From positions 62,001 to 126,000 of the forward strand of contig CATKHK010000084.1 in assembly GCA_949751835.1 (NCBI GenBank): 64,000 bases of DNA, given 5' to 3'. The translations under genes and the position numbers were made by a program. Origin of the DNA: Blepharisma japonicum (taxonomy: Eukaryota; Ciliophora; Heterotrichea; Heterotrichida; Blepharismidae). The notes below the pieces were generated by a model. That model worked only from the letters and a program-made list of their open reading frames with translations. It searched no databases and was not told where the DNA came from. Shown piece by piece: positions 51,435 to 62,300 of the stretch (position 1 is its first letter; the number at the start of each line of letters is the position of its first letter).

Positions 51435-51566
51435 TACATAATATGCATAAAAATTTTATGTATTATGCAAACTTTAAATGCCTGGAAGATGCTATCTTTT
51501 GCAAGCGACTTTATGGAAGAATTAGACGTCAAGATCTTGAAAATCCCCTGAGAAGAATTGCTGTTG

Positions 51567-51800
51567 TTACAAATAGGAATCATCATACTCCTTTAACGCT
51601 GTTTTAAATACGTCAGCAGAAGGGAAAAGAAGTAAAACTTTTCCTATTTCTTTCTTTCCTAGAGCTATTTCGACTTTTAACTTTCCGTGAAGAAGGAATT
51701 TCTCCATGTGTACGCGCCAATAAACATAATTAAAATCATTATTTTTAAGAGGATATTCAAGCCAATATGCTTCTGCAAGGGGCAGCCCAAGGCTATAAGT
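51567..51800 (-). pseudogene. Possible 3' fragment of a gene
   Basis: A 77-codon frame ends at TAA 51567-51569 and is preceded directly by a stop. The only ATG (51705-51707) would give 46 residues. The translation has ordinary protein composition (for example AEAYWLEYPLKNNDF and LHGKLKVEIALGKKEIGKV), unlike the Phe/Ile/Lys/Asn-rich output of the surrounding spacer. No 15-16-nt GT...AG intron rescues a longer frame. Best read as a truncated remnant, family unknown. Confidence 0.3.
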
Positions 51801-52234
51801 TTAAAAATAAATAATGATTTTATGGCATGTAAACTAAATTCATTTTAACTCTTGCTTAATAATCTATTTTTAAAAACTAATATACTGAGAATATTAAATA
51901 ATGAATTTTATAGCATTATCGTATGAGAACTCATCAATTTATATTTAAAATTTTTATCTTATTATATTTTTCTTTATATAAATTGTAATATCATTATTTA
52001 TTATCAGATTTCAAAAATGAACACATCTGAAAAAATCCCTAAATATCATTTAATTTTTTATCACAACCGCTTATCATTTCATGTCACCCCCATTATGCCC
52101 CATATCTCTTCTAATCTTCTCACACAGAATATTCTGATAAGAAACTCCAATTTTAAATACCACTTTTTAGTCATTTTTCGTCAAAATTCTTCAATGAATG
52201 GTCTAATTTTATCTGAAAAATGGTTATAATTTTT

Positions 52235-54202
52235 ATGCTGAGTAAACCTTCTCTTAACGGCGAAGAAATAGAGGAGCTAGAAAAAGAGCTCAAGGAAAAC
52301 CCTAATAATATTGGTGCTTTAAGTGAGCTTGCCCAATGGTGTGCAAGTCATGGCGATTATACATCAGCTTGCCAGCATTATGAAAAAATCGTCAGGGTTG
52401 ATGACCAAAATGGAAAAGCCTGGACAGCTTTAGGCCACTGTTATTTGCTCAAAGGAGACTATCAGAGATGCTTTACTGTCTATCAGACTGCAATCAGAAC
52501 TTGTGAAGACAGCAAAGATCCACAGCTTTGGTACGGGATTGGGCTCCTTTATAGTAAGTTTGATAGTTTTGACCACGCTGAGTCAGCTTTTCAGTCAGTT
52601 TTGCGATATGACTCCAATTTTGATCAAAAGCATGAAGTTTTGTATCGGCTTGGGATTATTTATAAGCACAAAAAAGACTATTCGACAGCTATTAATCATT
52701 TCAGAAATGCAATATATTGTGAGAAAATTTCGCCAGCAAAAAAAATTGACTCGATGTGTAATATAGGAAGCTGTCTTGAGCATGAGAATAAATTTGAAGA
52801 CGCTGTACAAATTTATAAAGAAGCATTAGAGTTAGACCAGAACAGCTTCAAGACAAGAGAGTATCTTGGATTTGCATTGATGAATCAGAAGTTATATGAA
52901 GAAGCGATAGAAATATTGACGCAAGCCTTGGAGTTTTCTAAAGAAAATTGTTTGGAAACGGGAGATATTTATTACCTTATAGGAAGATGCCACTTGGAAA
53001 TGAAAGATTTTGTTGCCGGCCAAGAAGCATTTCAGAAAGCTATATATAAGAATCCAAGTGTGTATATATATTGGACAAGCATAGGGATTTTATATGCATT
53101 AGCAAATCAGCCACAAGATGCTTTTGAGTGTTTTGTAAAAGCCTCAAATATCAATCTAGATAGTGGAGATGTCTGGTTTAATATGGGAATTCTGTATGAG
53201 CAATGCAAACAAAAGCAAGAAGCATGCTTAGCTTACCAGCGATCCTACACATTAAATTCATCAAATACACATGCTATGGAAAGAAAATTAAAATTGCAAT
53301 CAGAAGAAGACTATGAAAATATTCCAAATTTTATTCATTCGAGTTTTGAAATTTCTGAAGTTCCATTTTCAGCAAAGAAAAGTGATAAATTAATAAAGAA
53401 TATTAAGACATTGCCAGATATTACGAAATTTGATGCGAAAATAGATATTGATTCAGGGCAGGCGAAAAACGAAGAAGTTGTAGATGAACAATTAGTAAAA
53501 AATCAAGGAAATGAAGATGAAAAAATAAATCAAGAAAATATTCCAAATATAAATGCGTTAGAGTCAATAATTAAGCCCGAACCACAAAATCTTGCAAGCA
53601 CTCAGCGATTACCTCAGCCTTCTCCTCAAAAGTCAGGGTTCTCGATGCTACCAGCTACTAATGGCACCATCTCCGAAAATTTTCCTAGAGTTCCGATTTC
53701 TCAACCAATTAAAATGCCTCAGCAAACTGAAATAAAGCCATCCTTATTCCAGTCAGCTCCTCCAGAGGTTCAATCACCCTTAATGCCTTCCACTCTCCCA
53801 TTCCAAAACCCTTCAAATTATCAATATCCTGTTTCACATGAAATTCCTTCAGTTCCCCCTCAATACCCAAGGCCTCCGCAAGCATCCCCTCTCCTTCAAA
53901 ATCAAATGAAAATTCCTTATAATCAGCTTAATCAATATCAGCTAGCAGCTATACAAAATTTAATGATGAACCCAATGCTTGCAGCCCAAATGATGTATGC
54001 TATGAACTCCATGTCAGTCATGAACAATATGAAATACATGCCAAATCAGCAGCAGAAGCCAAAAACTGAAGAGCCTCCAAAAGTGAATCAAGAAGAAGAA
54101 CTCGCCAAAGCTTTGGCGAATTTAAATGAAGTTGAGGATACAAAAAAACAGAAGAGAAAGCTTTCATCTGATGATACAGCAACAAAAAAGAGGAAAAGGT
54201 AA
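52235..54202 (+). CDS. TPR protein resembling Cyc8/Ssn6 corepressor
   Basis: A 655-residue protein from ATG 52235 (an ATG five codons earlier at 52220 is possible; 52235 follows TATAATTTTT and is preferred). Residues 5 to about 345 are a run of about nine or ten tetratricopeptide repeats with the usual small and aromatic residues (WTALGHCYLLKGDYQ, WYGIGLLYSKFDSFDHAESAF, VWFNMGILYEQCKQKQEACLAYQ). Then comes a low-complexity Pro/Gln/Met-rich region (about 400-630) and a very basic C-terminus, KKQKRKLSS...KKRKR, a likely nuclear localisation signal. TPR array plus Pro/Gln-rich tail plus nuclear signal is the architecture of Cyc8/Ssn6 (and the TPR half of UTX), which binds Tup1-like WD40 proteins to repress transcription. 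The assignment is by architecture and repeat spacing, not by a unique motif. No introns. Confidence 0.75.
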   Translation: MLSKPSLNGEEIEELEKELKENPNNIGALSELAQWCASHGDYTSACQHYEKIVRVDDQNGKAWTALGHCYLLKGDYQRCFTVYQTAIRTCEDSKDPQLWYGIGLLYSKFDSFDHAESAFQSVLRYDSNFDQKHEVLYRLGIIYKHKKDYSTAINHFRNAIYCEKISPAKKIDSMCNIGSCLEHENKFEDAVQIYKEALELDQNSFKTREYLGFALMNQKLYEEAIEILTQALEFSKENCLETGDIYYLIGRCHLEMKDFVAGQEAFQKAIYKNPSVYIYWTSIGILYALANQPQDAFECFVKASNINLDSGDVWFNMGILYEQCKQKQEACLAYQRSYTLNSSNTHAMERKLKLQSEEDYENIPNFIHSSFEISEVPFSAKKSDKLIKNIKTLPDITKFDAKIDIDSGQAKNEEVVDEQLVKNQGNEDEKINQENIPNINALESIIKPEPQNLASTQRLPQPSPQKSGFSMLPATNGTISENFPRVPISQPIKMPQQTEIKPSLFQSAPPEVQSPLMPSTLPFQNPSNYQYPVSHEIPSVPPQYPRPPQASPLLQNQMKIPYNQLNQYQLAAIQNLMMNPMLAAQMMYAMNSMSVMNNMKYMPNQQQKPKTEEPPKVNQEEELAKALANLNEVEDTKKQKRKLSSDDTATKKRKR

Positions 54203-54548
54203 AATTTTAATTGAGTTTATTAGAAATCAATTTTTGTAAAAATAATTAGGCATTATGGCTCAATTTTAGAAAGCAAATCGTATATTTATAATCTATAGTA
54301 TACCTCTAAATGAAATGCTTATACATGATTGTATGTATATAAATATATTACCTATTTATATATCAATCTTGTAATAGACCATTCTTATATTCAAATTTCC
54401 TTAATTTTTAAAAATTCATTAAGATTGGCATCTTCTTTCCATGTGCCATAAGAATATTCATTATTATAATGCTTTGACATATTCATGCTGTTTTCAAGCC
54501 TAATGGCTATTTATAAATTTATTTAATTATATATATAGACCCACTTAA
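54203..54548. other. Intergenic, AT-rich
   Basis: About 350 bases with TATATA-type runs immediately upstream of the next start codon. I see no gene or repeat here. Confidence 0.5.
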
Positions 54549-55125
54549 ATGGGAATTAATGGATCCGTTTGCACATGTAGTGACCGCCCTAGGAATACTC
54601 TTTCTAATAAAAACTCTTCAAAAAATCACTTCACAGATGGCTGTGTAAAGATTGTGGATTATACTGGAATGTACTCAGGTGTTCACTCTATTCAAGAACT
54701 AAAACAGAGAATGCTTGACTATTTGCCTTACCATCTTCAATGCATAAAAGACAGCGATATTGACCCTGTCCACAGTTTTGTACGAGTCATAGGTATTCAA
54801 TCAAGTTCTGATGCTTGAAGCGAAATTATGATAGAAATTATTTTTGCATCAATAGGGAGATTTGCAATTGGGATATGACCATCTTGAAGCACAAGAGAAG
54901 GATCTCCTAAAGTCACAGGCACTATTGAATATCTTTATAGATTCCCAGAAAATGCTGTAAGAAGTTATATAGAAATATAGAGGAGGTTTTCACACTTTTT
55001 TAGATTGACTTGATACTTATAAGTACAATCCATTTGAAGTACTAGATGAAGAAGAAAATAATATAGGAAAAATTGTATATTCAATCTTCAAATCCTTAGA
55101 AATCAAAGAAAATGACCCAAATTAA
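54549..55125 (+). CDS. Conserved-looking protein with possible N-myristoylation signal
   Basis: A 186-residue protein in two exons: 54549-54956 and 54973-55125, joined by removing a 16-nt intron. Without splicing the frame stops at a TAG shortly after 54970. With splicing it continues to TAA 55123-55125. At least four UGA codons are read as Trp (for example SSDAWSE, GIWPSW). The N-terminus MGINGSVCTC fits a myristoylation signal (Gly2, Ser6), and the two following cysteines could be palmitoylated, so membrane attachment is plausible. The rest is globular, with no membrane helix, and ends in an acidic patch (EVLDEEEN). I do not recognise the family. The next gene starts only 30 bases downstream. 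Confidence 0.75.
54957..54972 (+). other. 16-nt mini-intron
   Basis: GTAAGAAGTTATATAG lies between codons (phase 0). Retention shifts the frame (16 is not a multiple of 3) and leads to an early stop, while removal extends the protein by 50 residues of sensible sequence. Confidence 0.82.
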
Positions 55126-55155
55126 TTTAAACTAATTAATAATTAAATTTTCCTT

Positions 55156-57651
55156 ATGGCTGAGTTTCAAAGCATAAAAAACAACCCAAATAAGCTTCTT
55201 ATTGCAATTGAAGATCAAGAGAGAGAAATAGAAACGCTGAATAAAAAAATTGAAAAAATCAAACAAACTTACAGGATGAGATCTGAACATTTGGAGAGGC
55301 TAGAAAGGAAAACGCACTCTTTAAAAGATGAAAAAAGGCAGCAAGAAGATACAATTTCTGGGCTTTTTCATGATTTAAAGCTGATTTCCTCAGATTTCAA
55401 GCCAGATCATAACATTGAAGTTGAATATGAAAATGCAGTAATCTTAAAATAGACTGAATTTGTGAAAAAAACTCCAAAAGAAGGTATAAAAATGCTAATT
55501 GATGAACTCAATGCTATTGAATCAGCCTTATCCAATGAAAGTTACGTAAAAAGTGTAGAGCTTAAAGAAAAATACACATATTCAGTGGAATTCAGAGGTG
55601 AGAATTGCATGATTAGGACATCAAATCAAAACTATTCTTTTGACGATTTATGCAAGGATGCAGCTGTTTATTTTAATTTACTGCCTGGAGACTGTTTAAT
55701 GAAAGATGAAAGGGGGGTAATCTGGCCAAATCATTCAAGAGTTATTGATGAGTATGAAGGCTCAAAAACAAAGTTAATTTTAGGACTTAAGCATGGAAAA
55801 GTTTATAAAAACCCTGAGGTTTCTCAGATAGATTGAGAAAAAGTAGCTGCTCATTCTTTGCTGGAAGCTCGCATTCGAGAAATGTCTAAATGAGTCGCTA
55901 ATAAAAGCAAATCTGGGACAAAAAGAGGTACAAAACAAGCAAGTGTTATTAGGAGAATTTTTATGTTTTTATTTTATTTAGCATTTTTATTCCAATTACT
56001 ATATATGATCTTCCAATAGTAATTTTTAGATAGCTTATCACTCCAAGACACTTATGAGCTGAATACAGGAATCAATGCAGTTTTCGCCCAAAATAATTTT
56101 CCAGTTGATTGTAATTATCAAAATGGACTAAGCACAACTTATAGTTATATAGTAAAGCCAGATCAATTTTTTTGTTGGGTCGATCAAGTGTTTATTCAAG
56201 GGTTAGATCAAGGAGATGATAATAATTTGTATGTCATAAAGTATAATCAGGTAGGTGCAATAAGATTTAGACAATTAAGAGCGAACACTAAATCATGTTC
56301 TTATATTGATTATGATACAAAGAAGATATATGACATTGGAGAGGGGGAATGTATAGGAGACTACTCATCTAGTCATAAAAGTACTACCTCTTTTGGTAGA
56401 GACTTAGACTCGGCTTTTTATCAAAATTGTTCAAATTACCCAACTAGCGAAGACTGCATATTTTCTAAAGCATTTAAATATTCTGATAATATTCCTTATA
56501 GCTCTAACTTCAAGGGCCAAATATCAGAATATGATGAAACTGGATATTATATTGATTCTTCTGATTATTGAACTGGCATACCTGATGTTGATACAATTTC
56601 TCATTTAAATAGCTTTCTGAAAGAAAATTTATGGATAGATAACCAAACAAGAGCTATTTTTATCAGTTTTACAACTTATAATATTAATTATGATTTTTTT
56701 ACAACTAGTGTGATTTTGATAGAATTTGGGTCCTCTGGGGTCATGATTCCAAGTTCATTTACGAATTCAATATATGTAAGTTATTATAAAAATTCCTGGG
56801 ATGATATGTGATCGTCAGTAGGCTCATTTTTTGAAAAAGTTCCAGAATTGTATTGTTATTCATATAATTTTTTTGCATTATTACCAGTTATTATAAAAAA
56901 ATTTTTTACAAGGAAAACAGAAATTCTTAAAGAAATGTGAATTTATATCGATATAATGCTTTTTCTATTAATTACAGGAATCATGATTATAAGAGTACTG
57001 CTGTATTATGCTTGCAGTGATGTGATAACACATATGATTTCCCATTTCTCTAAAACAGTTATTGATCTTACCTATTCTGCAAGATTGATATCAGTTATGT
57101 GGGCATTTGAAGGCTTTGCTGCTCTATTTGCTTTTATGAAGGTCCTTAATTATTTTAAATTTAATAGTATGACTATGATTTGGGATACTTTAGGAAGAGG
57201 AGCAAAATCAATTTTCGCCTTCATGATTTATTTTATTGTACTACAAGTTTCTTTTTCAATGATGGCATATCAGGTATATGGATATGCTCTATACGATTTT
57301 TCAAAATATATTTTGAGCCAAATTAATATATTTATGATAGATCTTGGGAATCTTAACCTTTACCCAGATATGTCAGAAGTCGAATCTATTTTTACGCCAT
57401 TATTTTTTGTGTTCTATTTTTTCTTTGTGTTTTTTGTGACAAATAATATCTTTATAGCTATTTTAAATGAAGCCTTTGGAGTTATTGTAGAACGCCAAAG
57501 AGAACAAAATGAAAGAGAGCTGATAGGAAAATTAAAAACAAGGGTTATAGATGAACTGAAGTTTTTTTGTGAAAAATGCAAGTATTGCTGCACACATTTT
57601 AAAAAGAAAAAGAAGGTTGAGCAAAGTAAAGCATTTAAAGCATTCACTTAA
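55156..57651 (+). CDS. Polycystin-2-like cation channel with coiled-coil/UBL-like N-terminus
   Basis: An 821-residue protein in three exons (55156-55437, 55453-56018, 56034-57651) with 15-nt introns; UGA is Trp. Residues about 1-80 form a strongly charged coiled coil. Residues about 115-205 look like a compact beta-grasp, ubiquitin-like region (YSFDDLCKDAAVYFNLLPGDCLM), which is inference. A first membrane helix follows near 260. The large extracytosolic polycystin domain contains the family signature WIDNQTRAIFISFTTYN near 483, aligning with the TRAVF.EF..YN motif of PKD proteins. Later helices include VLNYFKFNSMTMIWDTLGRG (S4-S5/S5) and a final S6 (FFVTNNIFIAILNEAF) near 745-760. Polycystin-2-type proteins are Ca2+-permeable TRP-family channels, often ciliary. 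No EF-hand is evident; the C-terminus is short and basic. Confidence 0.88.
55438..55452 (+). other. 15-nt mini-intron 1 of the PKD2-like gene
   Basis: GTAATCTTAAAATAG ends in an in-frame TAG if retained. Removal joins ENA to TEFVKK and preserves the frame. Confidence 0.82.
56019..56033 (+). other. 15-nt mini-intron 2 of the PKD2-like gene
   Basis: GTAATTTTTAGATAG is in phase 2. If retained, TAG TAA stops interrupt the frame. Removal joins the first membrane helix (FLFQLLYMIFQY) to the polycystin domain. Confidence 0.85.
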
Positions 57652-58117
57652 TTTTTAAATATTTTTTAAAAATAATTGCAGAATTGTTCTTCCTACTACT
57701 TAGAGTTTAGTATAAGCCTTTCTATAGTTTTTCTTATATTAATTCAGGAGTCTTGGGTATTCTCTAGTTCATTTGGTTTTTTCATTTTCTTTTAATGAAT
57801 TTTGGAAAATCTTGGAAAATTTGCCCTACACAAATGGAGTTATTTTTGGAATAAATTCAAGATTTCTCTTCATAAATATTTTATATGATTTCTGAACGCT
57901 AGATTTTGAGCATCAGATACTGCTCTTTTATTAGCGCTTTAACTACAGAAATTAATAAAAAAGATTATTGAGTTATATAATTTTAATTGGCTAATCTGAT
58001 AAAAGTATTTATAATGGTCCTATTATCATATGTTAACGCTATATTTGCTCTAACATTTTATTGGATATCAGAATTACTAATAAGGCAACATCCCTTCTTA
58101 ATATTCTTAAATCTGAA
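57652..58117. other. Intergenic, AT-rich
   Basis: About 470 bases without a supported gene. A short ATG frame at about 58016 ends quickly and no mini-intron connects it to the next gene. Confidence 0.45.
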
Positions 58118-58864
58118 ATGTGTTTAATTTCTGGAAAACCCGAAGTCTGTTCTCACCAGCAATGCATCGTGTTTTATCTGGAGCTTGCCCTAAAAAGCAT
58201 AAACTACCAGCAATTGCAGCAATCCCAACAAGAAGCCCGAACAGCATCAATTAATGACTACCAAACCTCTATGATCTGTTCAGCACTAGAAAGCCAAAAT
58301 CAAACCCTTGAAGAAATCATTGCCACAAATAAGAGAGTCCATGCAGGACTAGATGAAATGCTCAGCTCGTTGCAAGTGTGAACTCGCCCACGAGCCACAC
58401 ATCTATGCCAAGAATTCATTGCTGAGGCAGACTATGATCCTGATAAAATATTGGCCCTTCTTACTTCTACCAATACTTTTGAGTACACACTAGACCTGCA
58501 GCATACCTTACCAGCCAGCGTATTCAAAGAAAGAAGATTTTCAATAGCATTAGTCCTAAAAGACAAATATGGATTTCCTGCTTTTTTAAGCACACATCCG
58601 AGGTTTAAAGCTTATCTTTTCACTCAAGATATACCGCCAAGATGCTTGAAGTTAAACATTTCCAGTAAAAAAATATTGAGGGGTACCATAGAGACTGAAA
58701 TTAAAGAAGATGGAATAATTCATTTTGATTCACTGGTCATTAATGAGGTAAGCTCACACTATACAAATGGATGCTTTAATTTAGTTATAGCAAATTTGAC
58801 TTCGAGCTGTATAAAGCCCTTTAAGATTGAAAATCTTTACGTTCGGGCAAGAAAACTTGAATAA
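58118..58864 (+). CDS. Protein of unknown function, helical N-terminus and beta-rich C-terminus
   Basis: A 248-residue protein from the first ATG in frame (58118), ending at TAA 58862-58864. The frame is open a little further upstream (to a stop near 58034) but offers only TTG, so the N-terminus is somewhat uncertain and an unseen first exon is possible. One UGA-Trp lies in the middle (SLQVWTRPRA). Residues about 1-90 are helical and glutamine-rich with paired cysteines and histidine (VCSHQQC). The C-terminal half has alternating hydrophobic strands (FSIALVLKDKYGFPAFLS, CFNLVIANLTSS) suggesting a beta-sandwich. No family recognised. It lies between the two channel genes on the same strand. 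Confidence 0.7.
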
Positions 58865-59365
58865 CTAAGAAGACCATCCATCCGGATTGATTTTGACTAG
58901 CATCAGAAATCAAGTATATTTTTAATGCCATTTAAATATCTATTTAATTTCTAAGGAAAATTATTGTGCATTGATATTTATAATTAAAATATATTAATTC
59001 ATAATGCTATATAGCAGTAAATTACGGTATTCAGCAAAATCCTGCAGAAAAAATATTTAATTTCTTAGTTTTATGTTAAAATATTCAATTCAAAAAAATT
59101 ATTATAAGGCATGTTTTAATCATCCAAATTGAACTCATTTTAAAATTATAATAAATGGTTAAAATACTGCTAGATAATCACAATTGGCTTAGAAAAATGG
59201 TTAAATTTTTTATCTTTTCATTTAGTTGTTTGACTGATAAATTTTTATATCCTTAATTTTTTAAAATACAGGCAAAGCTTCTTTTTGACCTTAATATAAA
59301 TTAAACCTTTTATAATTTTAAAACAGATAGAATGAGTCACAATATTAATTGTGGAGTATATTTTT
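58865..59365. other. Intergenic, AT-rich
   Basis: About 500 bases of AT-rich sequence upstream of the WD40-channel gene. GAGTATATTTTT lies directly before its ATG. I see no other feature. Confidence 0.5.
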
Positions 59366-62300
59366 ATGTCAAGCTCAAAAACTGAAAAGCAAAGTGGAAT
59401 TATGTCTTGAATTTTTAGCAATGAGCAAACTAAAACTGTGGTAAGGAAATCCAGAAAGAGAATAAAGCTATCAAAATCTCAGATTAAGCTAAATAAATTG
59501 ATGAATGAAATTACTAATTATATCATCGACAATGCTGAAAATTCAGTCACAGCTTCAAATCCAATCAATTCCATTTGTCTGTCAAGTGACGAATCATTTG
59601 TATATTTCGCAAGCAGCAAAGGTAGCGTGAGTTGCTTCAACTACGATGAATGCAAAATTATGAATGATAGTATTTTACAGATAAACTCTATAAACACTCT
59701 TCTAATAGATCATAGCTCAAATAGAGCTGCCATATGTGGGGAAAGTCCTATACTTAGAATTTATACAGTCCCAGATTTTGAACTGGAATATGAATTTAAA
59801 GGGCATTCTTCAAATTTATCAAAAATTTATTTAAGCAATGGATTTTGCTACTCTGGAGATGTAGGAGGAATTATAAAGAGGATAAATTTATTTGAGCTTA
59901 AACCAGATAACTTTTCTATAACAAATATAGGGAAAATCACTGATTTAGTAGTTACTCGGGATGGTAATTTTCTTTATGTGAGTGGAGATGCTTTTCTTAA
60001 AGTTTATGATATAAGAGCTAAAAAAGAAATAAGCCAGCTGAATAATCATACTGGAATTGTAATTTGTTTAGCTATTGACCAAACATCTGAATTTCTAGCA
60101 TCAGGAGGAGAAGACTGTAATATTTTCTTATGAAAAATCCCTGATAACACTCTTTTTAGAAAGATTGGCCAACATAATGCAATTGTAAGGTCATTAAGCT
60201 TTAGCTATGATGGAATTTATCTTGTTTCAAGCAGCGATGATCTTTTGGTTAAAATATGAGATCTAGATCAAGAAAGAAGAGAGCAAACCTTCGCAGGACA
60301 CAAAGGGATCATAAGAGCTGCTATTTTTTCAGCAAAACGAGACTTTATTTTTTCTGGAGGAGACGACACAATGCTTAAAGTCTGAAAATTCCCTGAATTC
60401 CAAGAGAGTTATTTTTATAAAGCAAATTCAAGCACTGACTATAACTCAGTCACATTTATCCCAGACACAAAAGCTCTGATGTCTTGTGGGACAGATAAAA
60501 TTGTTAGAAGATGAGATAAAAACGGGAATCCTTCAAACGCATTCGCTACACAAGGTTCAGGGATGAAAATATGTATATCACAAGACGAAAGATATGGAGC
60601 TGTAGGAGATGAGCTTGGCATTCTTTATATTTTTAACCCATTTACATTTGAAGTCCATCATAAAATACAAGCACACCGTGGGCTGATTAGAGATTTATGC
60701 TTTTCTCCCAGAGGTGATTATTTAGTCACAGGAGGCGGAGACTCCATAGTCTATATATGAAATGTTGAAGGTACTGAAAATCTCCAACTCAGAGGTCACA
60801 GTCAAAGTATATGATGCCTTTGCATTAGCCATGATGGGAAAAGAATATATTCAGGCAGCAGCGATAAAACAGTCATTGAATGAGAGGCTGAAGCAGCTTG
60901 TGAGAAAAAGATCTTTTATATTCAAGAGCCAGTTAATGCTATTGAAATATCTCAAGATGATAATCTGATAATAACAGGAGGCATGGTTGGTGCTGTAAAA
61001 GTCTGGAATGTCGATGAAGCCTGACTTGAGTCAAAATTTACGGTCCACACAGGGGTTATAACACAAATTGTTGTTCTTCATAGCAATGAAACTATGCTGA
61101 CTGCTGGGACCGATTTTAAGGTTTTTGTGATTTCTTTATTATATCGTGAGGCAGTGACATATTTTTCACACAAATCTCCTATATATTCATTAGTGGTATC
61201 ATCCGATGAATGCTATATTGCATCAGGAGAAAAGCAGCATATAAATTTCCAAGAAAATCCACTTTCTGCTCAGACTATTTCTCTTGCAGGACCTCAAGAA
61301 AAAATTCAGGAATATTTATCATATATGAGAGATGTATTGACCGACAAGCATCCGACCTATGACAACGTGTATGACAATTTTTTAATTTTGCCTCATTATG
61401 TGAATAGTCTTCATATTTATTCCATTTTGAACCTCAAAGAATATATTGCTGGAGCTCTTAGCCATTCTGCAGCTACACTAAAAACAAGTCAAGGGTTTTA
61501 TCCTTTATCTATTGCTTTACTTAAAGAATTTAAAGGATTGAGAGATGAATTCGTTAAATGTTTTTGTGCAGTTGGGAAACATAATCCTTTTATTTTGCAA
61601 ATAGTCGAAAATGACTTGAATTCGATGAACCAGCAGGGATTTGGAGCATTAAATGACCTTTATGAAGTTCTATATCAAGAAACACAAAGGAAAAGCCTAC
61701 CTAAATTTTGTGAGTCTAATGTGGTTTTACCTATAACAAATATTTCTGACAATCCAAGAATCAAAATATCTGATTTTTTCAATGAAAATGACATCAGTAA
61801 CCAAGGGACTTCTATGATATTTAAAGAATCCTATATAAAATTAAATTTCCACATGGGAAGTCGCCAAAGTTTAGATTTCCTTATGAGTTTATCTTTATGT
61901 AAAAACAATGAAGTGTTTAAAACCCCTTTAATTCTTGACGTAATTCGGTATAAATGAGAAACTGCTAGATATCCATTAATGTACCAAGGCTTTATGTATT
62001 ATTCATATTTAGTCACGCTTTCTATCTATACAGCCTGATTCATGAAAAATCGGTCCTTTCAGATCACCCTTTTTATTATGAATTCTCTATTAAACATTTT
62101 CGAGCTGTTTTTAATGGCTGTCTCAGGGAAATATTACTTCACATATATATGAAATTACGTTGACTGGTTTAGAGGCACAATGCTTTTATTATACGAGTAC
62201 ATGGAATGATACAACGTTTTGCCTGAGCTCATGCCTTCAGTTTTCGCTATAGTCACTTTTCTCAGCTGAGCCAGAGGGATTGCATATTTTCGGCTATTTA

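Larger units (their letters stand above)
50321..52234. other. Long spacer between ABCA array and + strand gene block
   Basis: A divergent intergenic region of 1.9 kb that must hold promoters of ABCA copy 7 (leftward) and the TPR gene (rightward). Most is AT-rich. The part at about 51150-51800 is less AT-rich and contains coding-looking fragments on both strands (listed separately). A 70-codon frame at 52017-52229 overlaps the next gene's start and is not accepted. Confidence 0.5.

Noticed and set aside
52017-52229. 70-codon frame just before the TPR gene
   Set aside because: It overlaps the TPR start in another frame, has biased composition and no family features.
58061-58117. Extending the unknown gene at 58118 upstream to a TTG
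   Set aside because: Nuclear genes should start with ATG; no in-frame ATG or mini-intron was found upstream.
60762-60968. 68-codon frame inside the WD40-channel gene
   Set aside because: Out of frame with the WD40 repeats, which continue across it once UGA is Trp.
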